A stretch of DNA of 64,000 nt from a methanogenic archaeon mixed culture ISO4-G1 (GCA_001563305.1 CP013703.1:1413773-1477772), one strand, 5' to 3'; shown: positions 16,181 to 26,356, counted from the stretch's first letter. The notes: generated from the sequence alone by a model not told the origin. A program made the numbers and translations.

Positions 16181-18046
16181 TCACTCGTCGTCAACAATCT
16201 TGTAGTCGGCGTCGACGTAGTCGCCGTTGTTGGTCTTGCCCTGGTCCTGCTTGGGGGCCTCTCCGGCCGGTCCCTGCTGGGCTCCGCCCTGCTGCTGGGA
16301 TGCCTCCTGGTAGACCCTCTGGCTGATGGGGCCCATGGCCTTCATCAGCGCATCCATCTTGGCCTTGATGTCGTCGATGTTGTCAGCCTTGTTCGCGACC
16401 TCCAGATCGGAGATTGCAGCCTCTACGGTTGCCCTCTCCTGCTGGGTGACCTTCTCTCCGAGCTCGTCGAGGGACTTGCGCACCGTGTACACGGCGGTCT
16501 CCGCCTGGTTGTGGACCTCGACCAGTTCCGCCTTCTTCTTGTCGGCGTCAGCGAACTGCTCTGCCTGCTTGACCAGGTCGTCGATCTCCTCCTTGCTGAG
16601 CTTGTTGGATGATGCGATCGTGATCTTCTGCTCCTTTCCGGTTCCCTTGTCCTTGGCGGTGACGTTGATGATACCGTTCGCGTCGATATCGAAGGTGACC
16701 TCGATCTGGGGCACTCCGCGGGGTGCGGGCGGGATTCCATCCAGGATGAACTTTCCGAGGGAGGTGTTGTCCGCTGCCATCTGCCTCTCTCCCTGCACGA
16801 CGTTGATCTCCACGGATGGCTGGTTGTCCGCCGCGGTGGAGAACACCTGCGACTTCTTGGTCGGGATGGTGGTGTTCCTGTCGATCAGCTTGGTGGCGAT
16901 TCCTCCCAGGGTCTCGATTCCCAGGGAAAGCGGTGTGACATCCAGGAGCAGGACGTCCTTGACCTCTCCGGACAGGACGGCTCCCTGGATTGCGGCTCCC
17001 ATGGAGACACACTCCATCGGGTCGATTCCGCGCTGGATCTTGGGTCCGACGACACTCTCGACGAAGTTCTGGACGATGGGCATCCTGGTGGGTCCTCCGA
17101 CCATGATGATCTTGTCGATCTTATCGTTGGTCAGGTGCGCATCGTTGATTGCCTGCACCATCGACTGCTTGCACCTGCTGACGATGGGCTCCACGAGCTC
17201 CTCGAGCTTGGCACGGGTGATGGTCTGGATCAGGTGCTTGGGACCGGATGCGTCCGATGCGATGAACGGGAGGTTGATCTCCGTCTGCATGGTGGTGGAC
17301 AGTTCGATCTTGGCCTTCTCGCAGGCCTCCCTTACCCTCCAGAAGGCCATGTTGTCCGCTGCCAGGTCGATTCCGGTCTCCTTCTGGAACTCTCCGATGA
17401 CGTATCTGGTGAGTGCCTCATCCATATCGGATCCTCCCAGCTGGGTGTCTCCGGATGTGGACAGCACCTCGAAGACTCCGTCGCTGAAGTCCATAATGGT
17501 GACATCCAGTGTTCCTCCTCCGAGGTCGAAGACCATGATCTTCTGCTCGACATCGGACTTGTCCAGACCGTATGCGAGCGCTGCCGCGGTAGGCTCGTTG
17601 ATGATACGGACGACGTCGAGTCCCGCGATGGCACCGGCGTCCTTGGTCGCCTGCCTCTGGTTGTCGTTGAAGTAGGCAGGTACGGTGATGACCGCCTTGT
17701 CCACCGTCTCTCCGAGGTAGGACTCCGCATCCTTCTTGATCTTCTGGAGGATGAACGCGGAGATCTGCTGGGGCGTGTACTCCTTGCCCAGCGCCGTGAC
17801 CTTCTCGTTTCCTCCCATCTTCCTCTTGACGTTCTTGATGGTTCCGTCAGGGTTGGTGACGGCCTGTCTCCTCGCGGGCTCTCCGACCAGGAGCTGTCCG
17901 TCCTTTGTGAATGCAACGTACGAAGGGAAGGACTTTCCTCCGACGCTCGTCCCCTCTGCACTGGGGATCATTGTCGGCCTTCCTCCCTCCATGATAGAGG
18001 CGGCCGAATTGCTCGTTCCTAGATCAATTCCTATGATTCTTGACAT
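16181..18046 (-). CDS. dnaK: Chaperone protein DnaK (Hsp70)
   Basis: 621 residues. N-terminal ATPase with the phosphate loop GIDLGTSNS, the [15 protein letters not shown] and DLGGGTLDV segments, then the beta-sandwich client domain and an alpha lid, with an acidic C-terminus (KIVDDE). It has the bacterial-type length and a Q/G/A-rich linker before the tail. Only some archaea have Hsp70, generally ascribed to transfer from bacteria. It starts 20 bases after grpE and is followed with overlap by dnaJ. Confidence 0.98.
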   Translation of the reverse strand: MSRIIGIDLGTSNSAASIMEGGRPTMIPSAEGTSVGGKSFPSYVAFTKDGQLLVGEPARRQAVTNPDGTIKNVKRKMGGNEKVTALGKEYTPQQISAFILQKIKKDAESYLGETVDKAVITVPAYFNDNQRQATKDAGAIAGLDVVRIINEPTAAALAYGLDKSDVEQKIMVFDLGGGTLDVTIMDFSDGVFEVLSTSGDTQLGGSDMDEALTRYVIGEFQKETGIDLAADNMAFWRVREACEKAKIELSTTMQTEINLPFIASDASGPKHLIQTITRAKLEELVEPIVSRCKQSMVQAINDAHLTNDKIDKIIMVGGPTRMPIVQNFVESVVGPKIQRGIDPMECVSMGAAIQGAVLSGEVKDVLLLDVTPLSLGIETLGGIATKLIDRNTTIPTKKSQVFSTAADNQPSVEINVVQGERQMAADNTSLGKFILDGIPPAPRGVPQIEVTFDIDANGIINVTAKDKGTGKEQKITIASSNKLSKEEIDDLVKQAEQFADADKKKAELVEVHNQAETAVYTVRKSLDELGEKVTQQERATVEAAISDLEVANKADNIDDIKAKMDALMKAMGPISQRVYQEASQQQGGAQQGPAGEAPKQDQGKTNNGDYVDADYKIVDDE

Positions 18047-18066
18047 ACTTGCTCACCTTCCTATTC

Positions 18067-18585
18067 TTAAGCTGTTTTCTTCGTCACTTTGACCTTGGTG
18101 TATCTGATGACCTTTCCGTTGAGGGTGTATCCCTTCTGGAAGACCTCCGCGATCATGTCGTCCTCCTCACCGTCCACGGTGCAGAGCGCCTCATGGTAGT
18201 TCGGGTCGAACTTACCGTCCGCGGGGATCTCCTGGAGACCGTTCGATTCGAGGATCTTCATCAGGTTCGCCCTCACGCCGCGGATCCCGACGACAAGATC
18301 GTCGTCCTCCTTGGCTATTCCGAGTGCGCGGTCAAGGTCGTCCACGACCGTGAGGAGATCGGTGACTATGCCCGCACATGCGAACTTCCTGAAATCCTCG
18401 TTCTCGCGCTGTGTCCTCTTCCTGTAGTTGTCGAAGTCCGCCTGGAGCCTCCTTGCCATGTCGAGATACTTGTCGGCGAGTTCCTGGGCCTCCTTGAGGG
18501 GGTCCTGCTTGGGCTCCTCCTCGACGATCTCGACCTCTTCCTTGGGGGTCTGCTCCTGCTTCTTCTCTTTAGACTTTCCAGTCAT
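18067..18585 (-). CDS. grpE: Nucleotide exchange factor GrpE
   Basis: About 172 residues from ATG 18585, chosen because AGAGGTGACC lies just upstream and the N-terminus becomes MTGKSKEKKQEQ. A long charged coiled coil occupies roughly the first 85 residues and contains the typical DFDNYRKRTQRE stretch; the C-terminal beta domain follows. GrpE releases ADP from DnaK. It leads the operon; a CTTATCC TATA-like element lies about 30 bases upstream. Confidence 0.95.
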   Translation of the reverse strand: MTGKSKEKKQEQTPKEEVEIVEEEPKQDPLKEAQELADKYLDMARRLQADFDNYRKRTQRENEDFRKFACAGIVTDLLTVVDDLDRALGIAKEDDDLVVGIRGVRANLMKILESNGLQEIPADGKFDPNYHEALCTVDGEEDDMIAEVFQKGYTLNGKVIRYTKVKVTKKTA

Positions 18586-18622
18586 AGGGTCACCTCTGAA
18601 ATGCACTCGGATAAGTGTAGAT

Positions 18623-18639
18623 GGGGGGTCGGGCCCCCC
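18623..18639 (-). terminator. GC hairpin between thermosome gene and grpE
   Basis: Six Gs (18623-18628) face six Cs (18634-18639) around a five-base loop, about 15 bases after the thermosome stop. No T tract follows on the minus strand, so it may be an RNA-stabilising or processing hairpin rather than a terminator. Confidence 0.4.
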
Positions 18640-18653
18640 TGTTTTCAACGTGT

Positions 18654-20279
18654 TTACATCATGTCGTCCATGTTGGGCATGTCCTGGGGGCCAGGACCGC
18701 CGTGGGACGAGGCGGCGATGACGTCGTCGATCCTGAGGATCATGACGGCTGCATCGGTTGCAGAGTTAATGGCCTGCTTTCCGATCCTGAAGGGCTCGAT
18801 GACATTCAGCTTCTTCATGTCCTCGATCTTTCCGGTGTAGGGGTTGAATCCTGCGTAGACCTTCTTGCCCTTGTGCTGCTTCCTCATCTCGATGAGGACG
18901 TTGATCGGGTCCTGACCGGCGTTCTCGGCCAGTGTCGAGGGGATCGACTCCATTGCGGATGCGAATGCCTCGATCGCGATCTGCTCCCTTCCTCCGACGG
19001 ATGCTGCGTAGTCACGGAGCTGCATTGCGATCTCCATAGCGGTGGATCCTCCTCCGGTGACCATCTTTCCGTCCTCGATTGCGACCTTGACGACGGACCA
19101 TGCGTCCACGAGGGATCTCTCGACCTCGTCCGCGACGTGGTTGGTTCCTCCCCTTACGAGGACGGTGACCGTCTTGGGGTCCTTGAGTCCGGAGACGAAT
19201 GTCATCTGCTCCTCTCCGACCTTCTTCAGCTCGACACAGTCCGCGTATCCGAGGTCGGACTTGTCCAGGTCGCTGATGTTGTTGATGATGTTGGCACCTG
19301 TGGACTTGGAGAGCCTCTCCATGTCGGACTTCTTGACACGCCTGCATGCGTAGATGCCTGCCTTTGTGAACATGTGCTGTGCGGGGTCGTCGATTCCCTT
19401 CTGGCAGAAGACGACGTTGGCACCGGCTGCGACGACCTTGTCGACCATGGCCTTCAGCATGTTCTCCTCTTCCTTGACGAATGCGGAGAGCTGTGCGGGG
19501 TCGGTGATCTGGATCTTCGCGTCGATCTCAGTCTTCTTGACCTCGAATGCGGAGTCGATGAGTGCGATCTTCGCCTTCTTGACGATCTTCTCCATGTTGA
19601 GCTGGACGGGCTCCTTGTCGATGACGAGTCCCTTGACGATCTGGGTCTCCTCCATGTTGGCGCCTGCCTTCTTGACTGTGGTGATGTTCTTCAGGTCGAT
19701 GTCGTAGCTCTTGCCTTTCTTGACCGCGATGGTCTTGACTGCGTCGACGACGAGATCCGCGAAGTACTCCTTGGACTGGTTGACCTGCTTGGAGATCATT
19801 GCTGTCTCTGCGATCAGCTTGAGTGTCTTCTCATCATCGATGGAGACCTTCATTGCGATCTTGTCCAGGACCTCCTGGGCCTTCTCGTTGGCCATCCTGT
19901 ATCCCTTCGCGATAATCGTGGGATGGACGTTGGCATCGATGAGGTCCGTTGCCTTCTTGAGGAGCTCTCCTGCGAGGACGACGGATGTTGTTGTTCCATC
20001 CCCTACCTCTGCATCCTGTGTCTTGGCGACCTCGACGAGCATCTTGGCTGCGGGGTGCTGGACATCCATCTCCTTGAGGATGGTGACTCCATCGTTCGTG
20101 ATGATTACGTCTCCCATGGAATCGACAAGCATCTTGTCCATTCCCCTGGGTCCCAGGCTGCTCTTGACTGCTCCGGAGATGGCGACGGCTGCAGAGATGT
20201 TGTTCATCTGAGCGTCCTTGCCTTTCTCCCTCTTTGTTCCTTCCCTAAGGATGATTACGGGGGTGTTACCCATTCCCAT
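18654..20279 (-). CDS. thsA: Thermosome subunit (group II chaperonin)
   Basis: 541 residues from ATG 20279 (MGMGNTPVIILREGT; the open frame extends further upstream but past the promoter). Recognisable group II features are the GPRGMDKML and GDGTTTSVV ATP-site segments and a C-terminal GGPGPQDMPNMDDMM tail. It forms a double-ring ATP-dependent folding chamber with a built-in lid. Only one subunit gene is seen here. It sits directly upstream of grpE-dnaK-dnaJ in the same direction, giving a single protein-folding block. Confidence 0.97.
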   Translation of the reverse strand: MGMGNTPVIILREGTKREKGKDAQMNNISAAVAISGAVKSSLGPRGMDKMLVDSMGDVIITNDGVTILKEMDVQHPAAKMLVEVAKTQDAEVGDGTTTSVVLAGELLKKATDLIDANVHPTIIAKGYRMANEKAQEVLDKIAMKVSIDDEKTLKLIAETAMISKQVNQSKEYFADLVVDAVKTIAVKKGKSYDIDLKNITTVKKAGANMEETQIVKGLVIDKEPVQLNMEKIVKKAKIALIDSAFEVKKTEIDAKIQITDPAQLSAFVKEEENMLKAMVDKVVAAGANVVFCQKGIDDPAQHMFTKAGIYACRRVKKSDMERLSKSTGANIINNISDLDKSDLGYADCVELKKVGEEQMTFVSGLKDPKTVTVLVRGGTNHVADEVERSLVDAWSVVKVAIEDGKMVTGGGSTAMEIAMQLRDYAASVGGREQIAIEAFASAMESIPSTLAENAGQDPINVLIEMRKQHKGKKVYAGFNPYTGKIEDMKKLNVIEPFRIGKQAINSATDAAVMILRIDDVIAASSHGGPGPQDMPNMDDMM

Positions 20280-20296
20280 TTTCTTTCCTCCAATAT

Positions 20297-20346
20297 ATTC
20301 CAAATTGGAATTACTGATACGGTTAAAGTTTGTTCTTCTATATAAA
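20297..20346 (-). promoter_or_regulatory. Thermosome promoter with leader palindrome
   Basis: On the minus strand a strong TATA box (TTTATATA, about 20338-20346) is followed, past the expected transcript start, by the palindrome ATTCCAA-T-TTGGAAT (20297-20311) and then a GGAGG ribosome-binding site. The palindrome position suits a heat-shock repressor site or leader RNA control. Confidence 0.5.
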
Positions 20347-20410
20347 TGTAACCTACGGTATCCACTATCGTATCGTAGTATCCGAAAAGGACTGGCCATG
20401 GTGGCCAGCA

Positions 20411-22594
20411 TCAGCGGATGAAGAGCAGCTCGCGGTATTTCGGGAGAGGCCACATCTCGTCATCCACGATCATCTCGAGATCGTCGATCAGGGACCTGAT
20501 CCTGTCCAGATAGGGGAGGACCTTGTCATGGTACGCGTTGGCCTTGGCGTAATCCGTCTTGGAGCGGTTGGCCTTGTCGCAGGTCGCCTCCATCTCGATC
20601 GCGAGTTCACGGACCTCGGAGATGTGCTCCGCTATGTTCTTGATGATGGCGATCTCGCTCCTGGAGAGGGTCTCGTACTCCTTCTTGGGGAAGACCTCCC
20701 TCATCTTGTCGACGTTGTCCAGGAGCCTGGTCTCGTACAGCGTGGCTATGGGCAGGATGTGGTTCGCGGTGAGGTCCGCCAGGATCCTCGCCTCGATCTC
20801 GACCTTCTTGCTGTAGATATCGCAGAATGTCTCCTTCCTCGCCTCCAGCTCCGCCTTGGTCATGACGCCGGTCCTTTTGTACAGCTCCACAGTCCTCTTG
20901 TCGGTGAGGATGTCGTAAGCCTTGGGCGGGGACGTCTCGCAGTCGAGACCGCGCTTCTTGGCCTCTTTCTTCCAGTCGTCGGAGTAACCGTTGCCGTCGA
21001 AGCATATGTTCATCGACGCCCTGTAAGTCTCGCGGGTCTGGTCGAGGATGGCCTGCATGGCAGGCGTACCGGCCTTCACCCTGGCATCGACCTGCTTCTT
21101 GAACTCCACCAGCTGGTCCGCCACGATGGCGTTGAGCGTCGCGATGGCGTTGGAGCAGTTCGCGGAGGAACCCACCGCCCTGAGCTCAAACCTGTTACCG
21201 GTGAACGCGAAGGGCGACGTCCTGTTCCTGTCCGTGTTATCCAGCAGGATCTCGGGGATCTGCGGAATGTTGAGGCTGTATGATTTCTTGCCCTTGAGCT
21301 TGACCATGTCCTTGGAGTTCAGGAGGTCGTCGAAGGCCTGCATGAGCTGCGCTCCCAGGAACGTGGAGATGATCGCCGGGGGCGCCTCGTTCGCACCCAG
21401 CCTGTGGGCGTTCGTGGCGGTCAGCACTGACGCCTTGATCAGCGCGTTGTTGTCGTAGACCGCCTTGAGCACGTTGGCAACGAACATGAGGAACATGAGG
21501 TTCTCCGTGTCGGTCTTCCCGGGTGTGAACAAACCTATACCGGACACCGTCCCGATGGACCAGTTGCAGTGCTTCCCTGATCCGTTGACGCCTGCGAAGG
21601 GCTTCTCGTGGAACAGCACCTTGAATCCGTGCTTCTCGGAGACCTTCTTCATGATCGCCATGGTCAGGAGGTTGTGGTCGTTGGCCAGGTTGGATGCCTC
21701 GTATACGGGTGCGACCTCGAACTGGTTGGGTGCGACCTCGTTGTGCCTCGCCTTGAGCGGGATGCCGAGCTTGTAGCACTCGATCTCCAGGTCCCTCATG
21801 AATGCAAGGACCCTCTCCGGGATCGAGCCCAGATAGTGGTCCTCAAGCTGCTGGTTCCTGGCCGCGTTGTGGCCGATGAGCGTCCTGTCGACCATGACCA
21901 GATCGGGACGCAGGGAGAACAGCGACGAGTCCACCAGGAAGTACTCCTGCTCCCATCCGAGATAGGAGACGACCCTGTCGTTCTTGATGCCGAAATACTC
22001 CAACAGGGCCTCGGCGGCCTTGCCTATGGCAATCTCGGACCTGAGGAGGGGCGCCTTGTAGTCGAGCGCCTCCCCGTTGTATGAGATGAATATGGTAGGG
22101 ATGCAGAGCGTATCGTGGATGATGAACGCGGGTGACGACGGATCCCATGCCGTGTAACCCCTGGCCTCGAAGGTGTTCCTCAGGCCCCCGTTGGGGAACG
22201 AGGATGCATCGGACTCCTGCTGGCACAGCAGTTTCCCGTCGAACTCCTCGATGGCCTCCCCTTTTCCGAACGGCTCGATGAAGGACACGTGCTTCTCGGC
22301 CGTTCCGCCTGTAAGGGGCTGGAACCAGTGGGTGTAGTGGGTCGCGCCTTTGGCCATCGCCCACTTCTTCATGCCTGCGGCGACATCCTCGGCGGTCTTC
22401 CTGTCCAGCGTGACACCCTGTTCGCTCGACTCGTAGATCTTGCGCCTGGTGTCCTCGGAGAGGTACTCCCTCATCGCCTTCCTGTTGAAGACGTTGCATC
22501 CGTAATAATCCGAAGTCAGCGACTCCGGGACATCGACGTCGACGGGCATCTTCCTGAAGGCCTCGTCGACGGCTCTGAACCTGCTGCTAGGCAT
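20411..22594 (-). CDS. glnN: Glutamine synthetase type III
   Basis: 727 residues, the length of GSIII and far longer than the ~450-residue GSI usual in archaea. The GS active-site segments are visible (GWEQEYFLVD, KARHNEVAPNQFEVAPVYE, GVNGSGKHCNWSIGT), as is the GSIII-specific N-terminal region (RKAMREYLSEDTRR). It makes glutamine from glutamate, ammonia and ATP. GSIII is typical of Bacteroidetes, cyanobacteria and some protists, so lateral acquisition by a gut or rumen archaeon is likely. A TTATAAC TATA-like box lies about 30 bases upstream. Confidence 0.95.
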   Translation of the reverse strand: MPSSRFRAVDEAFRKMPVDVDVPESLTSDYYGCNVFNRKAMREYLSEDTRRKIYESSEQGVTLDRKTAEDVAAGMKKWAMAKGATHYTHWFQPLTGGTAEKHVSFIEPFGKGEAIEEFDGKLLCQQESDASSFPNGGLRNTFEARGYTAWDPSSPAFIIHDTLCIPTIFISYNGEALDYKAPLLRSEIAIGKAAEALLEYFGIKNDRVVSYLGWEQEYFLVDSSLFSLRPDLVMVDRTLIGHNAARNQQLEDHYLGSIPERVLAFMRDLEIECYKLGIPLKARHNEVAPNQFEVAPVYEASNLANDHNLLTMAIMKKVSEKHGFKVLFHEKPFAGVNGSGKHCNWSIGTVSGIGLFTPGKTDTENLMFLMFVANVLKAVYDNNALIKASVLTATNAHRLGANEAPPAIISTFLGAQLMQAFDDLLNSKDMVKLKGKKSYSLNIPQIPEILLDNTDRNRTSPFAFTGNRFELRAVGSSANCSNAIATLNAIVADQLVEFKKQVDARVKAGTPAMQAILDQTRETYRASMNICFDGNGYSDDWKKEAKKRGLDCETSPPKAYDILTDKRTVELYKRTGVMTKAELEARKETFCDIYSKKVEIEARILADLTANHILPIATLYETRLLDNVDKMREVFPKKEYETLSRSEIAIIKNIAEHISEVRELAIEMEATCDKANRSKTDYAKANAYHDKVLPYLDRIRSLIDDLEMIVDDEMWPLPKYRELLFIR

Positions 22595-22700
22595 GTCTCT
22601 TGCATCTTTTTTTTGTTAGTTATAATCTTTCATGGATATTGACCGTTCAGCAGCGCTCAGGATACCTGTGCGCGCCCGGAACTGGATTATAGAGTTCACA

Positions 22701-22735
22701 GTTGATGCGTCAACTATATCTATCTTAACGGATAG
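22701..22735 (+). promoter_or_regulatory. Promoter of the ABC exporter with two inverted repeats
   Basis: GTTGA-TGCG-TCAAC (22701-22714) abuts the TATA-like AACTATATCT, and CTATC-N6-GATAG (22720-22735) follows it. Flanking the TATA box this way would suit repression. No regulator gene is adjacent. Confidence 0.35.
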
Positions 22736-22754
22736 TCCTTTTTTTGCGAGCGCT

Positions 22755-24506
22755 ATGACCGGTATATTCTCCATCGTGAAGTTTTTCAGGCGGGGAGAAT
22801 GGGCTCTGACGATCGCCGTTTTCTTCCTGACGGTCACACAGGTCTGGCTCGACCTTGAGATCCCCAGTTATATGGCGGCCATCACCGACGTCATCACCGC
22901 GCACGGTACGACCGATGAGGTCATAGCGAAATCGTTCGCGATGGTCGCATGCGCATTGGCCAGCCTGGTGGTGGGACTGGCGATCAGCATCATCGTGGGA
23001 TGGATCTCGTCCTCGGTGGCCAAGACCATCCGCGAGAAGCAGTTCAACCACGTCCAGAAGTTCTCGTTCAACGAGATCGACAGCATCTCTTCATACAGTC
23101 TGATCACCCGCTCCACCAACGACGTGAAGCAGATCCAGAACTTCATCGGGACCACCCTAGAGTCGCTCATGAGGGCGCCGATCCTGTGCACATGGGCCAT
23201 CCTGAGGATCAGCGCAGGCAACATATCCTGGACCGCAGCCACGCTGGTCTCCGTCACCGCGATGGTCATGCTGGTGGTCATAATCCTGAAGCTCTCGGCA
23301 CCCCTCTTCAAGAAGGTCCAGAAGCTCAACGACGGACTGAACCACATCACGATGGAGAAGCTCACGGGACAGAAGATCATCAGGGCATTCAACGCCCAGG
23401 AGACTGAGGGCAAGAGGTTCGACGATGCCAGCTATGCGCTGTCCAACAACCACATCAAGGCCAACCACGTCATGGCGGCCAACGTCCCCTTCAACGGGCT
23501 GATAAGGAACGTCCTGGCCATGGTCATCTACTGGCTGGGGGCATTCATCCTTGCCGGCACATCCGATGTGGACGATCGTCTCACCCTGTTCGCGGACATG
23601 ATCGTGTTCTCCACATACGCCATAATGATCCTCAACGGGTTCAGGAGCATGGTCCAGATCTTCAACGTATTCCCCAGGGCGAAGGTCTCCCTGGAACGCA
23701 TCGACGAGGTCCTGAGGACCGAGCCGACCGTCGTAGGGGGAAGCGTCAGGGACGGGGACGGCAGCGGATCCATATCGTTCAGGGACGTGAGCTTCAGATA
23801 CATGAACTCCCAGTCGGACATCCTCAGCGGCATATCGTTCGACGTGAGGCCGGGGGAGACCGTCGCCATCATCGGTGCAACCGGATGCGGGAAGACCACG
23901 CTGGCGAACCTGATCCCCAGGTTCTACGACTGCATAGAGGGGACCATCGAGGTCGACGGGGTCAACGTGAAGGAATACGATCTGGACAGCCTCAGGGAGA
24001 AGATAGGTTTCGTCTCGCAGAGGGCCACCATACTGTCCGGGACCGTGAGGGACAACGTCAACTACGGGAAGCATTCGGACGAACGCACCGACGATGACGT
24101 CTGGAGAGCCCTCGACATCGCATGCATCAAGGACTTCATAGCGAAGGAGGGCGGACTGGACATCAACCTCTCCGAGGAGGGGAGGAACATCTCGGGAGGC
24201 CAGAAGCAGAGGATCTCCATCGCCAGGGCGGTATGCAAGAAACCGAGGATCTACGTCTTCGACGACTGCTTCTCCGCTATAGACTTCCGTACGGACCTGG
24301 AGGTCCGCAGGAGGCTGAGGAAGGAGACCCGGGACTGCACGGTGCTGCTGGTCACCCAGCGTGTCGGTACGGCACGCAGCGCCAACAAGATAATAGTCAT
24401 GGACGAGGGCAGGGTCGTGGGCATGGGGGCCCACGATGAGCTGCTGGAGTCCTGTCCGCTGTACAGGGAGATCGCCGAATCCCAGAGGACGGGTGATGAG
24501 ATATGA
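22755..24506 (+). CDS. ABC exporter half-transporter, subunit 1 (degenerate ATP site)
   Basis: About 583 residues from ATG 22755 (MTGIFSIVKFF; upstream frame runs through the promoter). Six membrane helices are followed by a nucleotide-binding domain with Walker A GATGCGKTT and signature ISGGQKQR. The Walker B end reads VFDD, so the catalytic glutamate is an aspartate. This is the known pattern of the non-hydrolysing site in heterodimeric exporters such as BmrCD and TM287/288. The stop overlaps the start of subunit 2 by four bases. Substrate unknown; drugs, lipids or peptides are options. Confidence 0.92.
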   Translation: MTGIFSIVKFFRRGEWALTIAVFFLTVTQVWLDLEIPSYMAAITDVITAHGTTDEVIAKSFAMVACALASLVVGLAISIIVGWISSSVAKTIREKQFNHVQKFSFNEIDSISSYSLITRSTNDVKQIQNFIGTTLESLMRAPILCTWAILRISAGNISWTAATLVSVTAMVMLVVIILKLSAPLFKKVQKLNDGLNHITMEKLTGQKIIRAFNAQETEGKRFDDASYALSNNHIKANHVMAANVPFNGLIRNVLAMVIYWLGAFILAGTSDVDDRLTLFADMIVFSTYAIMILNGFRSMVQIFNVFPRAKVSLERIDEVLRTEPTVVGGSVRDGDGSGSISFRDVSFRYMNSQSDILSGISFDVRPGETVAIIGATGCGKTTLANLIPRFYDCIEGTIEVDGVNVKEYDLDSLREKIGFVSQRATILSGTVRDNVNYGKHSDERTDDDVWRALDIACIKDFIAKEGGLDINLSEEGRNISGGQKQRISIARAVCKKPRIYVFDDCFSAIDFRTDLEVRRRLRKETRDCTVLLVTQRVGTARSANKIIVMDEGRVVGMGAHDELLESCPLYREIAESQRTGDEI

Positions 24507-26311
24507 GCGGACGCATCCCCACACTCGGCGGCAACTACTTCGTCAAGGGTATGCGCAGGGACAAGCCCCAATCCATGAGTAAGAGCTGGAAGCTCATCTA
24601 CCAGTACACCAAGGGCCACAGGTTCCTGTTCTTCCTCTCCATATTCATGATCGGCGTCGAGTCGCTGTTCACAGCGATGGCGCCATCATACATCAGCGAC
24701 ATGACCAACATCATGACCGACGGTCTATACACCGGGAACATAGACCTGGAGGCCGTATCCTATCTCGGACTCATATGTCTGGCACTGTATCTGTGCGGTA
24801 CGCTGGCGATGTTCCTCAGGAACTACTGGATGGCGGACATCTCCCAGTACGTGGCCAGGGACATGAGGGAGGCCATGGACAGGAAGATGGACCGCCTGCC
24901 CATGAGGTTCTTCGACAGCTGCAGGAAGGGGGACGTGATGAGCAGGTTCACCAACGACTCCGACACCGTCGGGTTCGCCCTCAACAGGAGCCTGTCGGTG
25001 TTCATCCACGGGGTCTTCCTGCTGATCATATGCACGATACTGATGCTCCTGACCGACCTGGTCCTGGCAGGCGTGGCGATAATAACCGCCACCGTCGGCA
25101 TGCTGATCTCCCTGCTGGTCATCAACCGTACCCAGAAGTACTACCGCGAACAGCAGAGGAACATCGGGAACATGTACGGCCTGGTCTCGGAACTCTACAC
25201 GACACACGACGTCGTGCTGGCCTATTCAGCGACGGAGATCAACAAGAAGAGGTTCGACGACATCAACGAGTCCCTGAGGATCAGCGGTTTCCGCTCCGAG
25301 ATCACCATGGGGCTCCTCCCGGCACTGATGGGCTGCGTGGGCAACCTGGGATACGTGGCCGTGTGTATCGTGGGATCCGTAATGGTCATCAACGGGGACA
25401 TCCGCATGGGTACCGTCGTGGCGTTCATCCTGTACGTGAAGATGTTCATGGGCCCGCTGGACATGATATCGTCGTCCATGGGCAACATCCAGGCGGCAGG
25501 CGCCGGTGCGGAGAGGATCGACGAGTTCCTGAAGATGGAGGAGATGCCCGCGGATTCGAACGGCAAGCACCATGAACCCGTTGAGGGAAGGGTCGAGTTC
25601 AGGGACGTGCACTTCGGTTATTCCGAGGATTCGGAGACGATCAAGGGATTCTCGGCCAAGATCGAACCTGGCCAGAAGGTCGCCATAGTCGGTGCCACGG
25701 GTGCCGGCAAGACCACGACGGTGAACCTCCTGATGAGGTTCTACGACGTCTGGAGCGGGGACATCCTCATCGACGGGAAGTCCATCAAGGACATGAGCAG
25801 GGAGAGCCTCAGGAGCATGTTCTGCATGGTCCTTCAGGACACCTGGCTCTTCGAGGGCACCATCAGGAGCAACATCGCATACTGTACCGATGCCAGCGAG
25901 GAGGAGGTCATGGAGGCCTGCCGCCAGGTGGGCCTGGACAGGTTCATCGAATCGCTCCCGGACGGTCTCGACACGGTCATCGCCACCAAAAACTCCCTCT
26001 CGGAGGGACAGAAGCAGCAGATATGCATCGCCAGGGCACTGGTGGACAAATCCCCGATGCTGATCCTCGACGAGGCGACCAGCAACGTGGACACCCGTAC
26101 CGAGACCGTGATCCAGAACGCCATCGACTCGATGATGGAGGGAAGGACGAGCTTCGTCATCGCCCACAGGCTGTCCACCGTCCGCAACGCGGATCTCATC
26201 CTGGTGATGAAGGACGGCTCGATCGTCGAGAAGGGGACCCACGACGAACTGCTCTCGAGGAACGGGGTCTACATGGACCTGTACCATTCCCAGTTCGAGA
26301 TGGAAGACTGA
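24503..26311 (+). CDS. ABC exporter half-transporter, subunit 2
   Basis: 602 residues: six membrane helices with a cytoplasmic N-terminal extension, then an ATPase domain with Walker A GATGAGKTT, canonical Walker B and D-loop LDEATSNVDT, but a non-canonical signature LSEGQ instead of LSGGQ. A poor signature here complements the degenerate Walker B in subunit 1, as expected for a heterodimer with one active ATP site. The ATGA overlap gives coupled translation. Confidence 0.93.
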   Translation: MSGRIPTLGGNYFVKGMRRDKPQSMSKSWKLIYQYTKGHRFLFFLSIFMIGVESLFTAMAPSYISDMTNIMTDGLYTGNIDLEAVSYLGLICLALYLCGTLAMFLRNYWMADISQYVARDMREAMDRKMDRLPMRFFDSCRKGDVMSRFTNDSDTVGFALNRSLSVFIHGVFLLIICTILMLLTDLVLAGVAIITATVGMLISLLVINRTQKYYREQQRNIGNMYGLVSELYTTHDVVLAYSATEINKKRFDDINESLRISGFRSEITMGLLPALMGCVGNLGYVAVCIVGSVMVINGDIRMGTVVAFILYVKMFMGPLDMISSSMGNIQAAGAGAERIDEFLKMEEMPADSNGKHHEPVEGRVEFRDVHFGYSEDSETIKGFSAKIEPGQKVAIVGATGAGKTTTVNLLMRFYDVWSGDILIDGKSIKDMSRESLRSMFCMVLQDTWLFEGTIRSNIAYCTDASEEEVMEACRQVGLDRFIESLPDGLDTVIATKNSLSEGQKQQICIARALVDKSPMLILDEATSNVDTRTETVIQNAIDSMMEGRTSFVIAHRLSTVRNADLILVMKDGSIVEKGTHDELLSRNGVYMDLYHSQFEMED

Positions 26312-26356
26312 GTCTATCAAGTTAATAGCAAATACTTGCAGCAGGTTGACCGCAAT

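Noticed and set aside
16326-17675. Long plus-strand frame antisense to dnaK
   Set aside because: Ser-rich shadow of dnaK with no domain.
18621-20345. 574-residue plus-strand open frame antisense to the thermosome gene
   Set aside because: Its Leu/Asp/Val-rich sequence is the mirror of the real gene's codons; the minus-strand frame is an unmistakable chaperonin.
23157-24524. 455-residue minus-strand frame over the ABC exporter
   Set aside because: Shadow of ABC subunit 1; no recognisable domain and no promoter.
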